The notes: generated by a model from the sequence alone, not told the origin. Positions 50,864 to 63,207 are shown, numbered from the stretch's first letter. The stretch is DNA of 64,000 nt from Vigna angularis (GCF_016808095.1 NC_068971.1:51973631-52037630); one strand, 5' to 3'. A program made the numbers and translations.

Positions 50864-53800
50864 CTAATGTTGAATGTTTGGTGAAGCATTTTCTCTTGTG
50901 GTACAAGATAGTGAATTTACTGGTCTTGTAGTTCGGTTAATCTTTTCAGTATTACGTTTGGAATTATTTGTGCTGATAGGCGGCTTCGATGAATTTCCTA
51001 AGCTTTTGTCCTGGACTGTGCTAGAACTAGAACTTGCTTTCCTCACAAGTTTTGGTGACCGGGACAGTGTAGGTGAGGTCTGAAAAGAATAAGTAAATAA
51101 AATTATTATATATTACAAGTTACAAGTTGAACGCATCACCCAGAATAAAAAAAATGCAAGTACGATATTATAAATCACAAGTTGAAAGCATCTCCAGGTA
51201 GGGAAGAATGAACCGACAGATATTGATGGTTGACAGATTTTGTGGGATGGTCATAAAGAATTGGCAAGATGAACAGAACTGATTGACAAGCAACATCCTC
51301 TAGAATATAAATCAAAAAGCCACAAACAAGGACTTATGGCTAAGCCACTAAAAAAAGCATCCAGATGGATCGACAAAAGGGCATTTATGGCTGCTGTCAT
51401 CTAGCATTTAGACAATGTTTATTTTCAACATCAGAAGTAATAAGCAAATATACCTTTCTAATATGAGTACTTGGTGAATGCGATCCGCCAACCTTGTCCT
51501 CATTTAGTTTGGAGTTCTGCCCTAGCTTCTTGTGACCAAGTACTGTTTTACCCTGCATCCAAATTAAAGATGTTGAATAACCTTTTTACTAAGTAATAAA
51601 GAGCAGTTGAAAACGAATTACGAAACCACGTCTTGACTCTTAATATCATGTGCAAAGATAGAACCATTATTATTATAAAATTATTCACCTTGAGAGTCCT
51701 TTGCAACTTCATTTTCTCTTCTTCCTTGGATTTAGTTTCATCAATCCTCTGCAAGAACTGAAATAAGAAAATGTGAAAGCCAATAAGACCTATAGCTCTT
51801 CCATAAATTTCGCAATTAATGTGAGAGACGAGGAAAATAACTTGCCTCTCTGCGTTTAACTGCTCTTTCTTCACTTCTGAATTTAAAAGGCAAAGATATA
51901 GTAGCTGATTGAAGACTGCTTTTGTTGGTGCTTGAAGATTTCAGGTAGCTGTTCGCACATTTATGGAACAAAAACAAAGAAAGCCGCGTTAATGAGACCA
52001 AATATTTTATGCATGTTTGAACTTTTGATTTTGAATTTCAAATAGTGAAAGAGTGCTTCTTAGAAAAGTTGAGCTCCTCACAAGGAACATATTTGAACAT
52101 TCATAACCTAAAAAAAAAAAAGGCATAGAGGACAAAATACCTTCCACTCTGAGAAAGGAGATTGGCAGAACCTTGATCTTGCAAACCACGAGATGCCTAA
52201 AGAAGGGGAAAAAATCTTTAGCAACCAGAGTACCATTTCAAATTTTGTGTATTTACGCTGAAAAACCACTGATGCCAATGTAGGTACAAGCAAAAGGTGG
52301 ATAAGTTAATACCTCAGTCGATGCCCGCAATGCCACTGGATTATGTTTGGGCAAATTAGAACGAACTTTTTTAATTATGTTCTGGCCAAACACTGAAGCT
52401 GTTTTACTTGTTTCAGCAGCACCAGAAGGCAGATTGATTGACATGTGGAGTGACCTTGAGGTTGGTCTCTTTGCCACTGAATTTCCGATAGATTTCATAA
52501 CTTTCGAAACAAAGTTTGTTCCATTTCTGGGTTTAGTAGCTGCAGTATCTGTGTTGCTTGACATAACAGCACCCGATGGGAGATTGATTGACATTTTAAG
52601 TAATGGTGTACCTACTCGTTTCTTCTCAACCATGCCTCCAACAGACTTCTTATTGGTCGAAAAAGTGTTTAAACCATTTCTGGACTGTGTAGCTGCAGCA
52701 GTTCTTTTGCGTGTTTCACCAGTACGAGATGGAAGATTGATTGACGAGTGGACTGACTGCGCAGTTAGTTTATTCTTCTCAACTAAGTCTCCAACAGATT
52801 TCTTGCCTTTCGGACCACTATTTATTCCACTTCTGGATGACACAGAAGCAGCAGCAGCCTTCTTTTCATCAAGAGGAAAACATTTGGAAGACACAGTTTT
52901 GGTAGATAATTCTGGAGAAGAATTTGCTTGTCTTTTTTTGGTAGATACATTGGGATCAGCCGTGCCCTGCAGCATCAGTATGATAAATGTGCACAGACAT
53001 CACAGTTAGAAAATTACTCATAAGAAGAAACAAAAAGGAATCAAATCTAAACAAAGAAGGAAAGCATAAATTTACATGATCAAGCATCTTCTCTTCCACA
53101 GGGCCAGTATTTGTATTGTCTTCAACATGATCAAACTGGTTCGAATTATCGATGGATGTGAAACTTCCCAAATTAATATTTGTATTAACAAGAGCATGTG
53201 CCACGTCCACTACTCCTTCTACATTGGAAATATCTAGATCACTTTGTCCGGCATCACATTCTCTCTGGTCCCCGTCAGCACATTCAACAACTTGGTAATT
53301 GAAAGTTTCTTCATCCGGCTGTTCATTGGCGGCAACAACGTTTTGCACATTTGAACTCGTTTCAGAGGATGAATCAGCATAGTTTCTTTGCTGAGCTTCC
53401 AACTCAAAAGTTCCATTAGCCTGATGAATTGCATTTGCTTCTTGGACCAATGCAGCTGCTCTCTCCGCAGCCTTTCTCTTGTAATGAGCCTCAAAGTAGG
53501 CTTTCTTCGCTGCCACAGAACCCGGCTTAGAATATCTCTCAGCTTCTTCAACATAGCGATTGTGAGTGAATGTTGACCATTTCTCCCAATCCAAGTTTTC
53601 TGTCATAAACCTCCCAAAAGAGATAGATTCTCCAAGCGCACGGACAGGGTTACCCTAAAATCAAAAAGCAAAACAATAAACACCAATATACATTTCACAA
53701 GTCACCAAACTCAACACACCACAGGAAACTGCAAAATTGTTGTAATATCGATACAAATTATATCCAGAACAGAACAACAGCATTGGTGAATTTATTACCA

Positions 53801-54240
53801 TTGACATCGAAACCCATGGGTGGTTCCTTTCCTCGACAAAAACAACGTGAGACTGAATGATAGAAATTTTTAAAACTTCAGCAAAGGAAGCCATAAACTG
53901 ATTATTGGAATGAAATTTTTTTTGAGAATGCGATAAGTTCCGGAGTTCAGTGTATTGTGCAATTATACAAACGCTTCAACAACACAGTTAAATTGCACCA
54001 GAAAACGCAATGCTAAAATCCAAAATCGAAACGAAAAAGCAGTTACAGACACTCCAACCTCTCAACAACGAAAACCAAAACCAAACATACCACACCACCA
54101 TTTATCAACAACAACAGCCACACCAAAAAAACAAAACAGAAACATACGAAAGCTTATTTTGCGAAACAAAAACTCACCTCGTAACGAGTGTCGGCGGGAC
54201 TGGAGAAGGATCGAACGAGACATGCCGACGGTTCACCCAT
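50864..54240 (-). CDS. WVD2-like/TPX2-domain microtubule-associated protein (WDL7-like)
   Basis: Eight exons join in frame: 54178-54240, 53076-53654, 52313-52966, 52141-52196, 51846-51948, 51689-51757, 51454-51552 and 50864-51079 (1839 nt, 612 aa). The N-terminal block ISFGRFMTENLDWEKWSTF, followed by YVEEAERYSKPGSVAAKKAY and FEAHYKR, is typical of WDL7-type proteins. The TPX2 motif lies at about 470-508 (LPFKFRSEERAVKRRE, then FLQRIDETKSKEEEKMKLQ). By family it binds and organises cortical microtubules. The tail is Ser/Lys/Arg-rich and basic. Two special features: exon 3 holds three tandem 51-residue repeats, and the intron between exons 5 and 6 uses a GC donor exactly inside the TPX2 motif. 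The first coding exon is only 21 codons, supported by MGEPSACLVRSFSSP before the conserved GNPVRALG. Confidence 0.9.
51758..51845 (-). other. GC-AG intron inside the TPX2 motif
   Basis: The donor is GAGAG|GCAAGT and the acceptor TATTTCAG|TTCTTG. Joining them restores the continuous motif KRREFLQRIDETKSKEEEK. AG|GCAAGT is the classic consensus of the rare GC-donor class, and no GT donor nearby preserves the motif. Confidence 0.85.
52397..52837 (-). repeat. In-frame tandem triplication, 153-bp period, in the TPX2 gene exon 3
   Basis: Three units start at 52837, 52684 and 52531, each encoding about 51 residues of the form RxGxN...KS(V/I)G..V.K......SINLPS. Two units carry the identical heptapeptide INLPSGA, and the first has INLPSRT. 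They span residues 258 to about 404 of the joined protein. The period is exact at both junctions; the last unit is slightly truncated. Confidence 0.88.
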
Positions 54241-56046
54241 AACGAAAAACAAAGCACTCACTCAACCAAAAAAAAAATCTACGCCTCTTCTCTTCCTTTT
54301 TCTATTTCTATAACTACATTCAGAGAGTGAAAAATCCAAAGCGTGTTGCTTCACAAATTAATGTGAATCAGCGATTAAACGGTCGAATAAATATAATTTC
54401 TGAATTGCATGTGGTGAGAAAAAATGGAACCTCCTTTTTCTTCCAGTAACGTTGAGGTTTAGACACGTTGATTCTTGTGGACTCTTCTGCCCTAATATAT
54501 CATTGTTAAAGCTTATGAGCCTTTCTTGAGTGGGTCCCACTTCTAATTTGCCCCACAATTTTGCATTGCATTATTTTTGTGCTAATAATCTTTCCCCTAA
54601 CGTCTAGTTTTCTTAATTTTTGTTTTATTCTTCAGTTTTGCCCGTTAGATTTTCTTTTTCCTCTTTTATTAACATTCCATTTTTTCTCAATATTATTATT
54701 ATTATTGCTGAATTGAATAATTAAGTGTGTGTTTAAGATGAATCCAACAGTTATTTCTCTCTCAGTTTTTCACATGTTGAAAAACAAAGTATAATTTCTT
54801 TTTCAACTGAGTTATAATAGATATATAATTAATTTTTTATGTTATACGTTTCTTTATATATTATTTTTTAAAATTATAAATGCTTAGATATGTTAAGTGA
54901 CTTTTTGTTTCCTAAAAACAACAAACAAGTAACTATATCGCTGGTGGAAAGATATTTAGGATCCTAAAAAATAATTCATAATAGCTTGGAGAGGGATGTT
55001 TGTTTTTGCTAAATTGGTAAAATTGTTATTATACTTTCAATTTGGAGCAAGAGAATATAGAAGTGGAGACCAATCTAACTGACATTTGTATGATTATTTT
55101 AAAGAATTTTTTCTTGTTTGTTTGATTAAATAAATAATCGAGTGTTGAAGATTCACTTTTGAAACATTTTTGTAATTTATTTCATTAGTTTCTTTTTTTT
55201 GGTAAACCATCACATATGTACTTTCAATTAGTTTTGGTCAAGAAAATGTAACTGAATAATTGAGTCTAGTATCAATTATTTATCTATATTTATATAATTA
55301 ATTATTTTTAATTTAGGTTTAGTTTATATTTGATACGATTTAATTGTTTTATGATTCTTTTGCACACTTGCATCATTTATTTTATCTTTCTTATATTTTG
55401 TTTATTTCTTTTATAAAAATCATTTATCAATGTAAGAAGATAAACGGTAGATGTTGATACATATTTGATAGAAGATGTTGATATTGCAAAATAGTTTTTA
55501 TTTGAATTAGGAATTATTTGATATAAAATTTTTCAAAAACTCTAAATTATTCTTAATTGTTATATATAATTATTTATTATTATCATTATTTATTTATTTT
55601 AGATAATCATATTAATATTATATATATAATATGTTTTGTTTTATCTATATGTTGTTTTATGTGAGCTGGTAAAGTGGATGTTATACTATACCCATAATAT
55701 TCAACCAAAGTGTTCTAACAATGGTAACTAATTATTTATATTTCTAATTGCAATATTTAACGTCTTTTATCTACCAAATATTTAATGTCGTTGCTTATTA
55801 GTATGATTTTATTAATTGATTTATTGTTTCTTTTCTTTTAAGATCACTGACATCATATAGTAATAGAGGTTTTGATGGTATAGAAAAGTCATACATTCTA
55901 ATTTTAATGTCATTATTATATTAAAAATATTATCTTCTAAGAAATTGTTTTACAATAATAATCCATGAACTTTTTTCTACACAATTACTTATTATTATCA
56001 ATATTTACCACATTATATATTATCCAATACTAATTTCTTTCCCTAA
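54241..56046. other. Intergenic upstream of the TPX2 gene
   Basis: The first part is the 5' UTR and promoter of the TPX2 gene. The remainder is AT-rich with nothing recognisable. Confidence 0.65.
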
Positions 56047-58610
56047 ATGTCTGAAAATAGAATGAAGTGTGTCAGAACCATTAAAAACACACTAAAAACT
56101 CCATTTGAGTGGAAGACAAACGTTGAGCAAGGGGAGCTGAAAATCAAAAAGTGGAAGACAGGTGTGAGCAGTCGAGTGGTCGTTCGGTTTTGGAGGGTAG
56201 AAGTAAAACTTAGTTTTTCAAAATTCACGCCACTCTCTGCATGCAACCATCTTCTTCAATCTTCTGAAACTCCATTTTTTTCCTCCTTCTCTCTAAAAAG
56301 CTCTTACTTCTCTCTACAAAATCCCACTTTTTTCTTCTTCCGATCACCAAACAGACCACACCTGAGCATTTCCGGCGTCGAGGACGTTCGTTTGAACCGA
56401 TCAGTTCCGGGTTCTAAGTTGGTAAGTTCTCTCTTCATTCAGCCGGTTGGTTTCCTGGTACATGCAAACCTAGTTTATGGGTTACATGAGTTAATCATCT
56501 TGTTCTGAGAGTTTCTGGATTTATGTTTTGTTTAGTTTCTTAAGGCGTGACTGTAGAACGCTAAGGTCTCTGGTAAAGGTGAACTCGTATTCTGAACTTT
56601 GAACGTTCGGTCACGCTTAGAGGTAAGGGAAGCTTATATAATTTGATTAAGATTCTTGTTTTGAATGGATGTACGTTCGTTGATTTCTGAATGAATATGA
56701 AGTATGATTGTTGATATGTTTTGACTGTATGAAGTGTGAATATTTACTATGATATGGATGTATGAATGTATGAAGATAGATGTTGAGAAATGTATTGATA
56801 AGATTATGAATTCTAAGTCTAGAGTTTTATGTGAAAATTGATGTTCGTCACTGAAGATCTTTGACCGTTGGGTTTTCCTGTGGACTCGGTTGGAACTGGA
56901 TTCTTTCATTTGGAAAGAATTCCAGTTGAGGACCGAGCGTTTTCGTTCTGTAATATCTGTATATAAGCGTTCAACCAAGGATATTCGTTACTTGGTGTTT
57001 GATGGTAAACTTAAGTATATTTATATGTATTTGTATATTTCGTTCGTTCGTGAACACTATTTAAATGGTATCTTATTATATTTATCAAACCTTTCTTCTA
57101 TAAGTTTAGTAGTGCTCGGTCTTACACCAAGCGCTCGTACTAAGTAGTGCTCGGTCTTACACCAAGCGCTCGTACTAAGTAGTGCTCGGTCTTACACCAA
57201 GCGCTCGTACTAAGTAGTGCTCGGTCTTACACCAAGCGCTCGTATTAAGTAAGTGCTCGGTCTTACACCAGGCGCTTGTTCTCGTTTCCGTAATCTATCT
57301 TTATAATAAGAGCGTTCGTCCAAACTCCATAGAGTTCGCTCTCTACAGTGCTCAGTCTTCAACTGACATTCGGTTTCCTTGAGGTTTAGCTCATTAAGAA
57401 GCTAAGTATTTATTGGCGATCGATTTCTTCATATGATTCCGTCAAGTACTATTATTTGGTGTCCTACAGTACCTGTCTCAATTGGTTTCGGCCTAGAGTC
57501 CTAGTACTCGGCCTAGGCTTTGCGGTGTTCGGTTTGAACTCTCAAGAGTCAGTTCATTAAATTGGCTCACTTGGTAAACAACATTCGATTATATTAGTCT
57601 CTGAGAAGTATTATTATATTCGGTCCTTTTCACAACTAGTGAGTAACTCTCTCAATTTGATTATGTTTGAGTTGGAGACATCTCGGTCTCACTCCAAGTG
57701 TTCAGTCTTGTTCTGGATTAAAATCTAACGTGCGGTATTTGGTATCCTAAGGGATCATTATTCAAATTGGTTCAGTTGAGGTTTTAATAATGAAAGATGA
57801 TAGAATACAATATGGATGAAATGACTTTGGTTATGGAAGAGTGTTCCGGGGAGGAATATCTCATGATTTGGTATTGGAATGGTAAAGTATGAATGTGGGC
57901 ACGCTAAGCTGGCGGTTCATCCTAATATTCCGTGATTACCCGTTTCTCACGTAGAGAAGGGTAAGTCATGTGTGGGAATGACAGGAGGTCCTCGTCCTTA
58001 TGGTTGATTTGGACGGAACGGACTAACCTCGGGTGGCAGCTGTTGAGGGTATCCCAGTTACTACATCACCCGGGTGCACGAACGTCGTAGCTACACAGAA
58101 TTCATACAGTCCAGACAGTCAGAGTCTAGTATTAGGCTTTGCATGAAAGAGTTAATGAGTTATCTTGTTTAAATTGATTGAGTGAGATATATGTTGATAA
58201 TTGAATTCAATTACATAAGCTTACCCTATTTCTTGTCTTGTCTGTTTTGTACGTTCGGTGGTTGTCCTTTTGTTGCAATGATCATTCGTGTGAATGTGAG
58301 CAGAAGGAGAAGCTTTGCTGGAAGAGGCGCTGGAAGACGAAAATTTGGTCGAGGTAGAAGTTAAGACCGAACAGTAGAGCCGTTCGGTCAGTAGTTAATT
58401 TTTTTGTGTGATAACCGTTCGGTCATCTGTTGTTTTCTTCTTTTGTATGACCGTTAGGTACGTCTTCTGTAAACCGTTCGGTCTAGATTGCATATTTGTA
58501 CAGTTTTAATTTCCCCGTTATCTTGTAAGGTCGTTCGGCTATAAACATACATCTCATCTTTTGTAAGACTGATCTGAAATATTATTAATATGTGATTATT
58601 CCCTACGATG
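56047..58610. mobile_element. Unclassified repeat-like block, possibly a retrotransposon LTR or decayed element
   Basis: This block differs sharply in composition from the AT-rich DNA on both sides. It carries many copies of CGTTCGGT-type words (for example CCGTTCGGTC several times near 58380-58480), a 35-bp tandem array, and a more GC-rich stretch at 57900-58100. Frames within it (56047-56508, 58182-58364) match no family I know; the second ends in an Arg/Gly-rich peptide. The 7-mer TTCCCTA occurs just outside the left edge (56038-56044) and again near 58598, which could be a target duplication, but the ends lack a clear TG...CA. A solo LTR of a large gypsy element is the best guess. Confidence 0.4.
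57111..57285. repeat. 35-bp tandem array, five units
   Basis: Units start at 57111, 57146, 57181, 57216 and 57252, each with AGTGCTCGGTCTTACACCAA followed by GCGCTCGTAC. The first four are nearly identical and the fifth has diverged. More degenerate relatives follow (for example AGTGCTCAGTCTTCAACTGA near 57349). Confidence 0.92.
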
Positions 58611-59666
58611 ATGATTTATTATGTACATCTTTTTTTCTTTTATGGCACATGGAATTTTTTTTGTTCAAATACTTGAGAAGAAATTAAAATTATGGACATT
58701 TCCAATCCTTTTATATTGAGAACCCATAATGAATAAGTTAAAATCATAATTATTATATTTAATGTATTTTTAGTTACTTATTGTTACGGTTTAGAAAAAA
58801 ATAATTATAAAATTAAATTCCAAAGGTTATGATAAATACAACACTGTGTATATTTACATTATATTAATGTATGCATTTAAACACAATGAATATAAATATA
58901 TTCTATTAATGTGTATATTTATTTCTTTCCATTAACGATGAATGTGAGAGATTAATTGATTTTTTATATCGATAACTAATTTTAAGTATTCAATTAATAA
59001 ATATAAAATTTTAAGTATTTAAAATATTAAACAAGTTAAATAGAATTCGATTAAAAATATTTAAATATTTAAATTACGAGAAAGACGATTACACAAAAAT
59101 ATCATAATTCTTAAACAATTTTTTTTATGATGATTCTATTTTTGTAAACATCATTTGAAAGTTATACACGGAAATTAGACAAAAATTATAGTAATTAAAA
59201 ATAAACTCAAATATAATTAATGAAAACATATTCAAGTCAATAATAAAACTTTTAAGAAAATTAGAAAAAGACACGTAGCAAAAACTACATTTAATAAATC
59301 AGTTACTACAGTAAATACTAACTAGACTGTTATAATTAATTAATAAATAAATTTAATTATGTGACATAATGATGAACATAAATGTAATTTAATAAGATAT
59401 AAATATTTATTAATTACCATGAGAAATATAATAAATAAAATATTAATCTGAGAGAAGTTAGAATTATCTAGTCATAAGATGTTCTCTTTGTTAATCATAA
59501 AGAAAAACGTGAGGGAAAAAAGAAAAAGAAATTTGGAAATCAGAGTAATTTTCTGAAATGAAATTAAGAAAATTACAAGAAATTAAAATAACTTAGGTAG
59601 ATACCTACATAATTAACTGTTGTTGAAACAAAAAACTCTGTATAGTATAGAAGACAGAAACATGAA
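58611..59666. other. Intergenic, AT-rich, 3' side of the small heat shock gene
   Basis: No gene is supported. The right end is the expected 3' UTR of the heat shock gene. Confidence 0.65.
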
Positions 59667-60767
59667 TCATTGAACTTGGATATCTAGGATGTTGGAGTAA
59701 CTAGTAATAGCTTTGGGAATGGCTATGTAGAGAACACCATCCTTAACCTCAGCCTTAATATTCTCAAACTGCACATTGTCGGGCAGAGCAATCCTACTGC
59801 TATACCTGCCATAGCTCTTTGCAGACCATCCCTCTTCTTCTTCCTCTTCTGGTTGCCTCGGCCGTTGATCCTGTTGAACAATCTCTTTCTTCTTTGGTGC
59901 CTTTTCTGCTTTAACCACAAGCATCTTTTCCTCCACCCAAACTTTCACATCCTCTTTGTTCATCCCAGGCATGTCAAACCTCATCTTGTACTCATTCTCT
60001 CCCTCTTTGATCTCCCATGGTGCCCTTCCTCTTCTCCTGTACCCTCCCACACCCTCACTCGGTAAGGGTGATGAAGGCCACTCAAGCGTGCTAAATGCAA
60101 AAGGGTCCTCCATCATCCTCTCCATCGTCTCCATCATCTCTTGCATTGTTCTTGCCGTAGGAAACCTGTCCCACAACCCTGTTTTTATTCAATCAACACA
60201 TGTACATAGTCACACAATCAGTGTCAACTACAGAAACAACAATAATGCTAACTCAGACTAAAACAATTAACCCACAAAACCGATTATTTATACGGTTTGA
60301 AAGAAATTCATGTGTTAACTCACTACCACAAAACTACAAAACTGAGGTCGATAAATATCATTAGGATTCTAATTTCTAATGTTAAGAAATAGAGTTAAAC
60401 TTAACTTAACCCACAAAACCTCACTTTTTTGCATTCATAAATTGACTTTATTTCGAATTTTAACATTTTTCTAATAAAAGTTTTGAAATTTTAGGTAGAT
60501 GTTTCTGAAAATTTTTATTTCCTAAAGTAAATTTTTGAAAACAAAATGGAATTATAAGAATAGGGTACCTATGGGTGCAGGAGGGGCAACTTTCTTTTTG
60601 GGAAGAGGATGGTGGTTCTTGTTGGGTTTTGGGATGTGGTCAAGCTTTTCTCTTGCATCCCCCATGACCATGAACTTCACTGGCTTCAACTGGGTTGGTC
60701 TGGAGTGAAGAAGATATCTCGATGTAGGAAGGTTAAGAGCCAGATTAGAGGACAAAGCGTGTGCCAT
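59667..60767 (-). CDS. Plastid small heat shock protein (HSP21-like)
   Basis: Two exons join in frame: 60569-60767 and 59667-60178 (711 nt, 236 aa; Arabidopsis HSP21 has 227). The N-terminus is Ser/Thr/Arg-rich and lacks acidic residues, as expected of a chloroplast transit peptide. Next comes a Met-rich amphipathic segment, RTMQEMMETMERMMEDPF, diagnostic of plastid small HSPs. The alpha-crystallin domain follows: APWEIKEGENEYKMRFDMPG, MNKEDVKVWVEEKMLVVKAE, and the closing GVLYIAIPK. The extreme end DIQVQ matches HSP21 (DVQIQ). By family it is an ATP-independent chaperone oligomer protecting thylakoids under heat. An unusual insertion (about 170-190, Gln/Pro-rich then a run of six Glu) lengthens the loop before the second half of the domain. 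A perfect heat-shock element lies upstream. Confidence 0.9.
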
Positions 60768-60879
60768 TTTTGAAGAGTGTTGTGTTCTGTCTGTTGAGAC
60801 CGCAGAACAGAAGAAAAATTAAGGTTGTTAATCTGATGAAGTGGTGGAAGTGTGGAGAAGGTAGGGTTTTTTGTGAAAT

Positions 60880-60895
60880 ATATATATATAGAATA
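60880..60895 (-). promoter_or_regulatory. TATA-like element of the heat shock gene
   Basis: On the minus strand this reads TCTATATATATATATT. It lies about 115 bp upstream of the start codon and about 100 bp downstream of the heat-shock element, a plausible core promoter position. Confidence 0.5.
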
Positions 60896-60991
60896 GAACT
60901 TTGAAGAAGGAGGTGTGGAGAATTCTGGAAAACGCGACATCATAGGTGTGGGGTCGTGAGAAATGAGCACTGAATGGGAGTATCATTTCGT

Positions 60992-61011
60992 TTTCCAGAA
61001 TTTTCCAGAAC
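60992..61011 (-). promoter_or_regulatory. Perfect four-unit heat-shock element
   Basis: TTTCCAGAATTTTCCAGAAC contains alternating TTC and GAA at exact 5-bp spacing (60993, 60998, 61003, 61008). That is four contiguous nTTCn/nGAAn modules, enough to bind an HSF trimer. It lies 225-245 bp upstream of the start codon. A further TTCnnGAA pair is at 60923-60930. Confidence 0.85.
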
Positions 61012-61237
61012 CAGACATGTTACAGAGGATGGAACCTTTCAAGATTCCAACTTGTTGGATAAGCTTTTGACCACGTTTTCTGCTGAATGAGAGCCCTTCG
61101 TGTTCCAAGACCAATCTTAATCGCGGGTTCTTACGTGTCTGTTTACACTCAATGAAGATAGCTCCATACAGTCACTGTCTTATCTGAAACTGACAAATAT
61201 AAATCCAAATATTCGGTGAGAAAATTAATGAGACTCA

Positions 61238-61349
61238 TATAATGTAGTGGTGGCTATTCAAAGATGAGATTAAGAAATTATGTTTATTAATCGTATAATG
61301 TAGTGGTGGTTATTGGAAGATGAGATTAAGAAATTATGTTTATTAATAT
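61238..61349. repeat. 56-bp tandem duplication
   Basis: Two units share TATAATGTAGTGGTGG(C/T)TATT and GATGAGATTAAGAAATTATG with only a few differences. Confidence 0.88.
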
Positions 61350-62189
61350 ACAGAAACATGTGAAAAAAAAGTACAGGCTTGTTAAATTTTCTTATTTCTC
61401 TGAATAAATCATTTTCAAGATATTAAATCTTATGTTTTGTTTATGGACAGAAAATATTTTATGAATGTGAAACTAAATTTACAAAAATTAAAACATATAT
61501 TTAATACTAAAATTTGGAAAAAAGAATAATTCATATATTATTTTATATACGTGAAAAAAAAACTAGTAGATCAAAGTCTCCCTAACCATTAAAAGACTAG
61601 ATTATTTTGGCTTATGTGAAAAACTGATTTTGATTTATATATATTTTTTCTATTTCTGATCTGATTAAGTGTTCATGGACAGAAATAATTTTGTACAAAA
61701 AAAAATCAATTTAGACTTGGGCTACTTTAATCTACTAAAATAAAACTAAGCAGTGTATTCTTCTCTCTTTTTTTAATAAAAAAAATGAAGTGGAGAAGAA
61801 ATATAAAACATAATGTAGCTGATTAAACTTCATCTCATTCATTCCTTTAAACAGTTAAAAATTGGAGTGCCACATAAGATTTATCCGTAAATGAGGTGCT
61901 TCAATTTCAAGTGACTCGATCCAATGACATTCACATGTTTTAGACCACAAACTGCAACGCCTGAATAAACTCGTGTCTACATAGGTTAGATTGATGTTGA
62001 AATGCGTATTTATTAAAAGTGAATTAGAAATCAAACAAAAAATAATGAATATTTTTAAGTTTATAATTAAGTTTTAAATAAAATTAACTGTAAAAATAAT
62101 TTATAAGTTTCAAAATTAATGTTTATAAACATATAAATAATAGATTTTTGAAAAATATAAAAGATATAAATTAGTATATGAATTAGTAT

Positions 62190-62760
62190 ATGATAGAAAT
62201 TTGTCTAATGTGTGTTGTATAAAAACTTGTGTAATGCATATTACAAGACTTGCCTAATCATAAAATTGATAGGGTCATCTAATGTGTGTTAATAGATTTA
62301 TCTTATATGTGTATGGAAAGACTCGTCTACCTTATATGGTTAGATTAGTGTAATTAGTATATAAACTAACTTGTGTAATGTTTGTTATAAGACTGGTCTA
62401 GTTAATGTATGAACATACTCGTCTAATTGTATTCTTAAATTCATTTAATCAGTATATGGAATAACTGATAATCTAATATTAATTATTATATTTATCTAAT
62501 CAATATATGTATAAACTTGTCTAATGTGTATTGCTAGACATATGTAATGTTTTATGTTATACTCATCTAATGTTTTTTGTTACACTTGTATAATTAAATG
62601 TATGAACAAACTCCTTTATCGTGTATTGTTAGACTAGTCTAATGACTTTTGTTATATTTATCTAATCAATTATATACAAATTTGTCTAATTTATATATGG
62701 TTAGACTCATAATTTTTTTATATATATTTGTATAATGCGTTTTTGTTCTATTTGATATAT
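62190..62760. repeat. Degenerate tandem array with GTCTAATGTGT-like units
   Basis: Variants of GTCTAATGTGTATTGTTAGAC, often preceded by a TATGNACAAACT-like segment, recur every 50-70 bp with heavy divergence. Origin is unknown. Confidence 0.55.
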
Positions 62761-63150
62761 TGAAAATACTTCAAAAGTTTTGTTAATAAAGATTAAAATG
62801 TGTTTGAAGACACACATTAAAGAAGTAATTATTTATTTATTTTAAAAATCAACAAATTTTTAAAATAATTTTTAGGAATACATATCATGGATTATTAACT
62901 TGATTAACAATATAATTTAAATTTATACATAATTGACATTTTAAAGATTGATATGAAAATTTCAAATTTAAGAAAGTAATAGTCCTATTTAAAAACTAAA
63001 ATAATAATTTATTAGATATTAAATGATAGAGTAGAAATATATTGCTATTTTTACAGTAAATTAGTTTAAAAATAAATCAAATGGATAAAATAGAAAAATA
63101 ATTTTTTAGAAAGACAACTTTTAATATTGTAGTATAAAATTTTTGTATTG

Positions 63151-63153
<3 letters not shown>

Positions 63154-63204
<51 letters not shown>
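63154..63204. repeat. AT dinucleotide microsatellite
   Basis: About 25 uninterrupted AT units directly precede the gag fragment. Confidence 0.95.

Positions 63205-63207
<3 letters not shown>

Larger units (their letters stand above)
61012..63153. other. Intergenic with degenerate repeats
   Basis: No gene is supported. It holds a 56-bp tandem duplication and a long, very degenerate tandem region, both listed. Confidence 0.6.

Noticed and set aside
52347..53009. A 220-residue frame on the plus strand
   Set aside because: It is the antisense shadow of exon 3 of the TPX2 gene; the minus-strand frame joins correctly with conserved exons.
56047..56508. A 153-residue open frame starting with ATG
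   Set aside because: Ser/Phe-rich composition from a pyrimidine-rich tract, no conserved motif, and it lies in a repeat-like block.
58182..58364. Short frame ending in an Arg/Gly-rich peptide (RGAGRRKFGRGR)
   Set aside because: Only the last 25 residues look unusual; the frame is short and sits in repeat-like DNA, so a gene cannot be supported.
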